From: an uncultured Eubacteriales bacterium
GTDB taxonomy: Bacteria > Bacillota > Clostridia > Oscillospirales > Oscillospiraceae
Direction of reading: 5' to 3'
NCBI GenBank assembly: GCA_900549405.1
Contig: URNZ01000060.1
Coordinates: forward strand, 1 to 10,948
DNA length: 10,948 nt
A model generated the notes under the pieces. The model was not told the DNA's origin, made no database searches, and was given only the letters and a program-made list of their open reading frames with translations. The translations under genes were made by a program, and so were the position numbers. The first letter of the stretch is position 1; the number at the start of each line of letters is the position of its first letter. Below, one piece after another: positions 5,617 through 10,948 of this stretch.

Positions 5617-8124
5617 ATGGAACAATATAATGTGACCGGGATGAGCTGTGCCGCCTGCTCGGCCCGGGTGGAAAAGGCGGTGTCTAATGTCCCGGGCGTC
5701 ACCGCCTGCTCGGTGAGTCTGCTCACCAACTCCATGGGGGTGGAGGGCACCGCTGCGCCGGAGGCCATCGTGGCCGCGGTGCAGGCGGCGGGCTATGGGG
5801 CCAGCGTGAAGGGAGCGGGACAGAGCGCCTCTCCCGCCGCCCAGGAGGACGCCCTGGCCGACCACGAGACCCCCAAGTTGAAGCGGCGGCTGGCGGCATC
5901 CATCGTCTTTCTGCTGGTGCTGATGTACTTCTCCATGGGGCACATGATGTGGGGCTGGCCCCTGCCCCACTGGTTCGACGGGAACCACGTGGCCATGGGT
6001 CTGGTCCAGCTGCTGCTGGCGGGCATCATCATGGTCATCAACCAGAAGTTCTTCATCAGCGGCTATCAAAGCCTGTGGCGCAGAGCCCCCAACATGGACA
6101 CCCTGGTGGCCCTGGGCTCCACCGCCGCCTTTGTGTGGAGCGTGGCCGCCCTGTTCCTGATGACCGACGCCCAGCTCCACGGCAACATGGACCGGGTGAT
6201 GGAGCTGATGGACGAGTTTTATTTCGAGTCCGCCGCCATGATCCTCACCCTGATCACCGTGGGCAAGATGCTGGAGGCCCGGTCTAAGGGCAAGACCACC
6301 GACGCCCTGAAGGGCCTGATGCGCCTGGCCCCCAAAACGGCTGTGCTGCTGCGGGAGGGCCAGGAGGTCACTGTTCCCGTGGAGCAGGTGAAGGCCGGGG
6401 ACCTGTTCGTGGTGAAGCCGGGGGAGAGCATCCCCGTGGACGGCGTGGTGGAGGAGGGGGCCAGCGCGGTGAACGAGTCGGCCCTCACCGGCGAGAGCAT
6501 CCCCGTGGACAAGGCCCCCGGGGACCAGGTGTCCGCCGCCACCATCAACCAGTCGGGCTATCTCCGCTGCCGGGCCTTGCGGGTGGGGGAGGACACCACC
6601 CTGTCCCAGATCATCAAAATGGTGGGGGACGCGGCGGCCACCAAGGCCCCCATCGCCAAGATCGCGGATAAAGTGGCCGGGGTCTTCGTGCCCACGGTCA
6701 TCACCATCGCCGTGATCACCACCGCCGTGTGGCTGTTTTTGGGCCAGAGCTTCAGCTTTGCCCTGGCCCGGGGCATCTCGGTCCTGGTCATCAGCTGCCC
6801 CTGCGCGCTGGGTCTGGCCACCCCCGTGGCCATTATGGTGGGCAGCGGCCTGGGTGCCAGAAACGGCATCCTGTTCAAGACCGCCGTCTCCCTGGAGCAG
6901 GCGGGGAAGATCCGCGTGGTCGCCCTGGACAAGACGGGGACCATCACCTCCGGCCAGCCCCAGGTGACGGACGTTCTACCCGCCCCCGGCGTGACAGAGG
7001 ATCAGCTGATGGACGCCGCCCTGGCCCTGGAGGCCCGCAGCGAGCACCCCCTGGCCCGGGCCATCCTGGCAAAGGGCCAGGAGGAGGGCCGCACCCCGGC
7101 GGAGACGGAGGACTTTACCGCCCTGCCCGGCAACGGCCTGACCGCCAAGCTGGGCGGCCAGACTCTGGTGGGCGGCAGCCTGCGGTTCCTGTCGGAGCAG
7201 ACGGACGTCTCTGCTGAGACTCAGCGGCAGGCGGAGGACCTGGCCCGCGGGGGCAAGACGCCCCTGCTCTTTGCTCGTGACGGGGCCCTGCTGGGCATGA
7301 TCGCCGTGGCCGACGCCATCAAGCCGGACAGCCCCCGGGCGGTGGCCCAGCTGCGGGAGATGGGTGTCCACGTGGTCATGCTCACCGGCGACAACGAGCG
7401 CACCGCCCAGGCCATCGGGGCCCAGGCGGGGGTGGACGAGGTCATTGCCGGGGTGCTCCCCGGCGGGAAAGAGGAGACCATCCGTGCCTTACAGCAGCGC
7501 GGTCCTGTGGCTATGGTGGGCGACGGCGTGAACGACGCCCCGGCCCTCACCCGGGCGGACGTGGGCATCGCCATCGGCGCGGGGGCCGACGTGGCCATCG
7601 ACGCCGCCGACGTGGTGCTGATGAAGAGCACCCTGGCCGACGTGCCCGCCGCCATCCGCCTCAGCCGGTCCACCCTGCGGAACATCCGGGAGAACCTGTT
7701 CTGGGCCTTCATCTATAACGTCATCGGCATCCCCCTGGCCGCCGGGGTGTTCGTCCCCCTGGGACTGACCCTGAACCCCATGTTCGGCGCGGCGGCCATG
7801 AGCCTGTCCAGCTTCTGCGTGGTGTCCAACGCCCTGCGGCTGAACTTCTGCAAGCTGTACGGCAAGGACGGCCCCGCCCAGCAGGCCGCCCAGAGCGAGA
7901 AAGAGGACGGCCAGACCTGCACCCTGCGTATCAAAGGCATGATGTGTGAGCACTGCGAAAACCGGGTGCGCACCGCCCTGGAGGCCCTGCCTCAGATCAC
8001 TTCCGCCCAGGTGAGCCACAAGGCGGGCACGGCCATCGTCACCCTGAACGCCCCCGTGGACGACGAGACCATGAAGCAGGCCGTGGAGGAACAGGGCTAT
8101 CAGGTGAAGGCCATCAAGCACTGA
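5617..8124 (+). CDS. copA: Cu(I)-exporting P1B-type ATPase with N- and C-terminal metal-binding domains
   Basis: CopA pumps Cu(I) out of the cytoplasm using ATP. The 835-residue protein begins with an HMA domain (GMSCAAC, Cys11 and Cys14), followed by about eight membrane helices. The catalytic motifs are complete: TGES at 291-294, CPC at 394-396 in the membrane, DKTGT with phosphorylated Asp438, HP at 477-478, TGDN at 590-593 and GDGVND at 635-640. YN in FIYNVIGIP and MSLSS in the last two helices are the residues typical of the Cu(I) class (P1B-1). After the last helix a linker leads to a second HMA domain (about 768-835) with GMMCEHC (Cys777, His779, Cys780), which resembles a fused CopZ. 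The start is supported by AAGGAG 5 nt upstream of the ATG. It is the second gene of the operon. The silver/copper specificity cannot be told apart from sequence. Confidence 0.96.
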   Translation: MEQYNVTGMSCAACSARVEKAVSNVPGVTACSVSLLTNSMGVEGTAAPEAIVAAVQAAGYGASVKGAGQSASPAAQEDALADHETPKLKRRLAASIVFLLVLMYFSMGHMMWGWPLPHWFDGNHVAMGLVQLLLAGIIMVINQKFFISGYQSLWRRAPNMDTLVALGSTAAFVWSVAALFLMTDAQLHGNMDRVMELMDEFYFESAAMILTLITVGKMLEARSKGKTTDALKGLMRLAPKTAVLLREGQEVTVPVEQVKAGDLFVVKPGESIPVDGVVEEGASAVNESALTGESIPVDKAPGDQVSAATINQSGYLRCRALRVGEDTTLSQIIKMVGDAAATKAPIAKIADKVAGVFVPTVITIAVITTAVWLFLGQSFSFALARGISVLVISCPCALGLATPVAIMVGSGLGARNGILFKTAVSLEQAGKIRVVALDKTGTITSGQPQVTDVLPAPGVTEDQLMDAALALEARSEHPLARAILAKGQEEGRTPAETEDFTALPGNGLTAKLGGQTLVGGSLRFLSEQTDVSAETQRQAEDLARGGKTPLLFARDGALLGMIAVADAIKPDSPRAVAQLREMGVHVVMLTGDNERTAQAIGAQAGVDEVIAGVLPGGKEETIRALQQRGPVAMVGDGVNDAPALTRADVGIAIGAGADVAIDAADVVLMKSTLADVPAAIRLSRSTLRNIRENLFWAFIYNVIGIPLAAGVFVPLGLTLNPMFGAAAMSLSSFCVVSNALRLNFCKLYGKDGPAQQAAQSEKEDGQTCTLRIKGMMCEHCENRVRTALEALPQITSAQVSHKAGTAIVTLNAPVDDETMKQAVEEQGYQVKAIKH

Positions 8125-8152
8125 TCGGAGTGCGCAAATACGTGTGAAACCA

Positions 8153-8192
8153 GCCCCGCCGCCGGGCGCGGCGCTGTCCTGAACGGCGGGGC
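8153..8192 (+). other. GC-rich hairpin between copA and copZ
   Basis: GCCCCGCCG (8153-8161) pairs perfectly with CGGCGGGGC (8184-8192), and the 22-nt apical region is itself GC-rich. No T-run follows, so it does not look like an ordinary terminator. It could be an mRNA-stabilising or processing structure that changes the copA:copZ ratio. That role is inference. Confidence 0.5.
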
Positions 8193-8237
8193 AAGGAAAC
8201 AAAGATACATTATAATATGATTCAGGAGGAAACGACC

Positions 8238-8495
8238 ATGTTTAAGACGACCATGAAAGTAGAAGGTATGATGTGCGGCATGTGCGAGGCCCACGTGAAC
8301 GACGCCGTCCGCCGGGAGTTCCCCAAGGTGAAGAAGGTGACCTCCTCCCACGGCAAGGGGGAGACGGTGGTCATCAGCCCGGAGGAGCTGGACCAGGAGG
8401 CCCTGAAGAAGGCCGTGGAGGCCACGGGCTATCAGGTGCTGTCTGTGTCCACCGAGCCCTATGAGAAGAAGGGCTTCTTCTCCTTTGGTAAGTAA
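8238..8495 (+). CDS. copZ: CopZ-like heavy-metal-associated (HMA) copper chaperone
   Basis: This 85-residue single-domain HMA protein probably carries Cu(I) to CopA or CsoR in the cytoplasm. The fold signature is clear: MKVEGMMCGMCEAHVNDAVR, then a valine-rich strand, then ALKKAVEATGYQVLSV. The metal motif is MCGMC, with cysteines at residues 14 and 17, rather than the C-x-H-C form seen at the CopA C-terminus. A 15-residue basic/aromatic tail (EPYEKKGFFSFGK) follows the domain. I chose the ATG at 8238 because a GGAGG (8225-8229) sits 8 nt upstream. The in-frame ATG at 8217 lacks a ribosome binding site and would place GGAGG inside the coding sequence. It follows copA after 113 nt with no CsoR operator of its own, so read-through from the operon promoter is likely. 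The gene symbol is by family and context. Confidence 0.88.
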   Translation: MFKTTMKVEGMMCGMCEAHVNDAVRREFPKVKKVTSSHGKGETVVISPEELDQEALKKAVEATGYQVLSVSTEPYEKKGFFSFGK

Positions 8496-8536
8496 GCGGC
8501 AAGTGAGCCGGGCGGGAAAGTTTTTGTCCGCCGCAG

Positions 8537-8565
8537 TTGTCAACGGGAGAAAAGTGTGCTAAAAT
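8537..8565 (+). promoter_or_regulatory. Promoter of the Asp23/Gls24 gene
   Basis: TTGTCA (8537-8542), a 17-bp spacer and TAAAAT (8560-8565) form a good sigma-A-type promoter with an extended -10 (TGC before TAAAAT). The transcript would start near 8572, leaving a leader of about 47 nt. This separates the gene from the copper operon. Confidence 0.7.
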
Positions 8566-8618
8566 AAACCATATCCATTACTGCGCCGCCGAACAGGCGC
8601 ACAAGGAGTGTGGCAAGC

Positions 8619-8996
8619 ATGAGTGAAAACAAGGAATATGTCTCCCGCTGCGACGAGCTGGGGAATATCCATATCTCTGAGGAAGTCCTGGCCGGCATCG
8701 CCGCCGCCGCCGCGCTGGAGGTAGACGGCGTGAGCAGTCTGGCCGCCAACCTGGGCAGCGACATCGCCGAGCTGCTGGGCAAGAAGAACCTGGCCAAGGG
8801 CGTGCGGGTCAAGACCGAGGAGGACAAGGTGGAGGTGGAGTTGTCCGTGCTCATCGTCTATGGACACACCATCCCCCAGGTGGGCAAGGCCATCCAGGAT
8901 GGGGTGAAGGCCGCCATCGAGTCTATGACCGGGCTGGAGGTCTCCTCCGTCAACGTGAACGTGGGCGGCATCGTGTTCCCGCCCAAGGACGCGTAA
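8619..8996 (+). CDS. Asp23/Gls24 family envelope-stress protein
   Basis: This 125-residue protein belongs to the Asp23/Gls24 (DUF322) family found in Firmicutes. Members are small, abundant proteins; Asp23 of Staphylococcus is membrane-associated and linked to envelope or alkaline stress. The domain fills the protein: GNIHISEEVLAGIAAAAALE, then VDGVSSLAANLGSDIAELLG, then VEVELSVLIVYGHTIPQVGK, then GLEVSSVNVNVGGIVFP. No signal peptide or membrane helix is seen. The ATG at 8619 has AAGGAG 10 nt upstream. The in-frame GTG at 8610 is too close to that site to be the start. It is monocistronic, with its own promoter and a hairpin terminator downstream. Confidence 0.93.
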   Translation: MSENKEYVSRCDELGNIHISEEVLAGIAAAAALEVDGVSSLAANLGSDIAELLGKKNLAKGVRVKTEEDKVEVELSVLIVYGHTIPQVGKAIQDGVKAAIESMTGLEVSSVNVNVGGIVFPPKDA

Positions 8997-9023
8997 CAGC
9001 GCAGAAAATCGAATCACAAAACG

Positions 9024-9056
9024 CAAGGGGTCCGCTTTGATCGAGCGGGCCCCTTG
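9024..9056 (+). terminator. Rho-independent-type terminator after the Asp23 gene
   Basis: CAAGGGGTCCGCT (9024-9036) pairs with AGCGGGCCCCTTG (9044-9056) over 13 bp with one G-U type pair, leaving a 7-nt loop. It is followed by the moderately T-rich TCTATGTTCG. It lies 27 bp beyond the stop of the Asp23 gene. Confidence 0.75.
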
Positions 9057-9119
9057 TCTATGTTCGCTAAAAAAACATGGGGCAAAATCGGCCTGATAGA
9101 TAAAAAAGTGAAATTGCGC

Positions 9120-9148
9120 TTTACTTTCACCACGTGACGTGCTATTAT
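9120..9148 (+). promoter_or_regulatory. Promoter of the M20 peptidase-transporter unit
   Basis: TTTACT (9120-9125), 17 bp and TATTAT (9143-9148) give a plausible sigma-A-type promoter, improved by an extended -10 (TGC). A CACGTG palindrome lies in the spacer at 9131-9136. Transcription from near 9155 gives a GC-rich leader of about 85 nt. Confidence 0.65.
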
Positions 9149-9167
9149 AGTGCTGTAAACGACAGGG

Positions 9168-9195
9168 GTCGGCGGCGTCGGGGCCGTCGGCTGAC
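9168..9195 (+). repeat. GTCGG triplet repeat / imperfect hairpin in the M20 leader
   Basis: GTCGG occurs at 9168, 9177 and 9186, exactly 9 nt apart. The outer GTCGGC and GCTGAC (9190-9195) can pair, with GGC/GCC inside, giving an interrupted hairpin in the predicted 5' leader. It may be chance in GC-rich DNA. Confidence 0.4.
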
Positions 9196-9239
9196 AAGTA
9201 CGAATTCTGTGTTTAAAAACGGCGAAGGAGTAATGCTCT

Positions 9240-10418
9240 GTGAACAAACAGTTGGGTTCCGCCATTGAAAAGCATTGGCAGCAGGCGGTTGAACTCAGCG
9301 ATGACCTGTATGCTCACCCGGAACTTCCCGACCAGGAATTCCGCAGCAGCCAAAAAGTCGTGGACATGCTGAAGGCGGCGGGCTATGAAGTGGAGTACCC
9401 CTATATGGGCTATCCCACCGGCTTCCGCGCGGTGCTGAAAAACGGCGAGGGCCCCTCGGCGGCCCTTTTGATCGAGTATGACGCCCTGCCCGAGCTGGGC
9501 CACGCCTGCGGACATAACGCCCACTGCGCCATGGCCGTGCTGGCCGCCCTGGCCCTGGCCGAGGCCAAGGACCAGTTCCAGGGGACGGTGTATGCCTTTG
9601 GCACCCCCGCAGAGGAGGAGAACGGCGCCAAGATCGGTATGGCCGCCAAGGGCGCTTTCGACGGGCTGTCCCTGGCCACCATGATCCACAGCTGGAGCGG
9701 TCCGGCCAGCATCTCTGACATGGACGTGCTCAGCCTGCGGTGCTATCTGGTGGAGTTCAAGGGCGTCAGCGCCCACGCGGTGGCGGGCCCCTGGAAGGGG
9801 CACAGCGCCCTGGCCGCCGCCCGCAAGTTCATCGACCTGATCGACGCCCGCCGGGAGTGCTTCACCCCCGATGTCCACGTGAACAGCGTCTTTAAGGAGA
9901 GCGGTCTTCAGCCCAGCATCCTGCCAGACCGGGCGGTGGTGCGCATCGAGTTCCGCACCGACTCCATGGCCAAGCTGGAGCAGGTGGACGAGATCATCGA
10001 AAAGTGCGCCAAGGGCGCGGCCATGGCTCTGGACTGCACCGTCAGCTTCTCCAAGGGGACGGAGGACTTTGCCGACATGGTCCGGGTGCCCGTGCTGGAG
10101 GATGCGGTGGAGGATCTGCTCCACGAGATGGGCCGGGCCAGCGAGCCGGTGAGAATTCCCAACGGCTCCTCCGACGTGGGCAACGTGAGCTATCACTGCC
10201 CCGCCATCCAGCCCCTGCTGACCATCGGCGAGACGTTCTATGCCCTGCACACACCGGAATTCCGGGAGGAGACCATCAAGGAGCCCGCCCACCAGGCCAT
10301 TGCCGACGGGGCCAAGCTGCTGGGCTCTCTGGTCCTGCGGGCCCTCACCGACGAGGAGTTCCGGGACGCGGCGCAGAAGTCTTATCTGGCCCAGAAGGAG
10401 AAAAAGCTGAACCCCTGA
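9240..10418 (+). CDS. M20-family metallopeptidase / amidohydrolase (AbgB-like)
   Basis: This 392-residue cytoplasmic hydrolase of the M20 family cleaves amide bonds of small substrates such as dipeptides or N-acyl amino acids. The metal-site motifs are visible. YDALPELGHACGHNAHCAM holds Asp, His88, Cys90 and His92. GTPAEEENGAK holds the catalytic/ligand pair Glu125-Glu126. A C-terminal ALHTPEF holds the last His ligand. The middle (about residues 165-280) is the lid/dimerisation domain, with FKGVSAHAVAGPWKGHSAL. The GHACGHN form with Cys as ligand resembles AbgB and related amidohydrolases rather than PepV or DapE. The GTG start at 9240 is supported by AAGGAG 9 nt upstream; the ATG at 9233 is out of frame. 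It is followed after 56 nt by a YfcC-type transporter, which suggests that imported substrate is hydrolysed here. The exact substrate cannot be deduced. Confidence 0.92.
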   Translation: MNKQLGSAIEKHWQQAVELSDDLYAHPELPDQEFRSSQKVVDMLKAAGYEVEYPYMGYPTGFRAVLKNGEGPSAALLIEYDALPELGHACGHNAHCAMAVLAALALAEAKDQFQGTVYAFGTPAEEENGAKIGMAAKGAFDGLSLATMIHSWSGPASISDMDVLSLRCYLVEFKGVSAHAVAGPWKGHSALAAARKFIDLIDARRECFTPDVHVNSVFKESGLQPSILPDRAVVRIEFRTDSMAKLEQVDEIIEKCAKGAAMALDCTVSFSKGTEDFADMVRVPVLEDAVEDLLHEMGRASEPVRIPNGSSDVGNVSYHCPAIQPLLTIGETFYALHTPEFREETIKEPAHQAIADGAKLLGSLVLRALTDEEFRDAAQKSYLAQKEKKLNP

Positions 10419-10474
10419 TCCTGGTTGGTATGAGAAGCATTTGTGTTGTGTAAACAAAAAAGGAGTGCTGGTAT

Positions 10475-10948
10475 ATGTCAAACGGAAACATGTTGAAAAA
10501 GAAAAAGGGGATCACACTTCCGCACATCTATATCCTGCTGTTTTCCATCATCGTGGTGTGTACGATCCTCACCTGGATTTTGCCCGCCGGTGAGTTTGAC
10601 CGGGTGGTGAACGAGGCCACGGGCCGCACCGTGGCCGTGGCCGGGACCTTCCACACGGTGGAGCAGTCGCCGGTGGGAATCTTCCAGATGTTCCAGGCCA
10701 TTTATAACGGCATGTGCGACGCCGGGTCTGTCACCTTCTTCGTGTTCATCTCTTACGCCTCCATCAACATCATCATCAGCAGCGGCGCGTTCAACGGTCT
10801 GGTCGCCGGTCTGCTGAAGGTCTTCAAGGGCAAGGCCCGCGTGGCCATCATCCCCATCTTTATGTTCATCGTGGGCATCGCCTCTTCCACCATCGGTCTG
10901 TTCGAGGAGTGGTTCCCCTTCGTGCCCGTCTTCGCCGGGATCGCCGTG
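10475..10948 (+). CDS. YfcC-family (DcuC/ArcD-like) membrane transporter, N-terminal part
   Basis: The first 158 codons of a membrane carrier run off the window in an open frame. After a basic N-terminus (MLKKKKGI) comes ITLPHIYILLFSIIVVCTIL, then TWILPAGEFDR, the hallmark beginning of the YfcC/DcuC-like family of inner-membrane carriers. Substrates proposed for the family include basic amino acids, peptides and C4-dicarboxylates. Further hydrophobic segments are VTFFVFISYASINIIISSGA and VAIIPIFMFIVGIASSTIGL, and the EEWFPFVPVFAGIAV stretch is also typical of the family. The ATG at 10475 has AAAAGGAG about 10 nt upstream. It follows the M20 gene with no terminator between them, so one transcript is likely. 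The rest, usually to about 460-500 residues, is outside the window. Confidence 0.88.
   Translation, partial: MSNGNMLKKKKGITLPHIYILLFSIIVVCTILTWILPAGEFDRVVNEATGRTVAVAGTFHTVEQSPVGIFQMFQAIYNGMCDAGSVTFFVFISYASINIIISSGAFNGLVAGLLKVFKGKARVAIIPIFMFIVGIASSTIGLFEEWFPFVPVFAGIAV

Noticed and set aside
5239..6180. 313-codon minus-strand open frame opposite csoR and the start of copA
   Set aside because: It is His/Gly/Gln-rich shadow translation of well-identified csoR and copA sequence, with no recognisable domain.
8206..8237. TATAAT at 8211-8216 as a separate copZ promoter
   Set aside because: No acceptable -35 lies 16-18 bp upstream (the sequence there is GGGGCA-like). A start near 8223 would leave almost no leader before the ribosome binding site.
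8496..8536. Possible terminator after copZ (GC-rich stretch with TTTTT at 8521-8525)
   Set aside because: Only short stems of 4-6 bp can be drawn, and the T-run falls in a loop rather than after a stem. The evidence is too weak to annotate.
9213..10481. Long open frame on the minus strand (over 400 codons) opposite the M20 gene
   Set aside because: It mirrors the M20 gene and has no family resemblance. GC-rich third positions keep the antisense frame open. The plus-strand protein has complete M20 motifs and a ribosome binding site.

Overview
This is a GC-rich chromosomal segment of about 11 kb. The gene content suggests an anaerobic, gut-type member of the Clostridia, in the Oscillospiraceae neighbourhood (Flavonifractor or Lawsonibacter-like). 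The reasons are a DUF421/DUF4363 membrane pair, an Asp23/Gls24 protein, a CsoR-CopA-CopZ copper operon, strong AGGAG-type ribosome binding sites, and a short GGGGCGG/CCGCCCC inverted-repeat element of a kind I associate with that group. The assignment is inference, because no rRNA or other marker gene is present.

Layout. The left end (1-2034, minus strand) is the carAB operon for carbamoyl phosphate synthetase. carA is complete and carB is cut by the window edge. A good sigma-A-type promoter lies about 70 bp upstream of carA. Next (2285-3363, plus strand) is a two-gene, translationally coupled operon: a DUF421 (YetF-like) membrane protein and a small DUF4363-type protein. A 16-bp hairpin closes it and separates it from a convergent minus-strand unit. 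That unit (3419-5010) holds an AIM24/TIGR00266 family protein followed by a LysR-type regulator. One extra base in a homopolymer run splits the regulator into two frames.

The central block (5214-8495, plus strand) is a copper-export operon: csoR (Cu(I)-sensing repressor), copA (Cu(I)-exporting P1B-type ATPase) and a copZ-like metallochaperone. Its promoter carries two 17-bp ATACC...GGTAT palindromes, one between -35 and -10 and one over the likely transcription start, which is the layout expected for CsoR repression. A palindromic repeat element sits between this operon and the divergent AIM24 gene.

The right part (8537-10948, plus strand) has a single-gene Asp23/Gls24 unit with its own promoter and terminator. 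After it comes an M20-family metallopeptidase/amidohydrolase with its own promoter, followed by the start of a YfcC-family 12-TM transporter that runs off the window. The last two are probably a scavenging pair: import of an amino-acid conjugate or peptide and its hydrolysis.

I found no tRNA, rRNA, CRISPR, transposase or phage gene. Most of the window is recognisable housekeeping or metal homeostasis, and I see no clear new biological system. The points most worth checking are the frameshifted LysR gene, the palindromic repeat, the tandem CsoR operators, CopA with a metal-binding domain at both ends, and the uncharacterised DUF421/DUF4363 pair.
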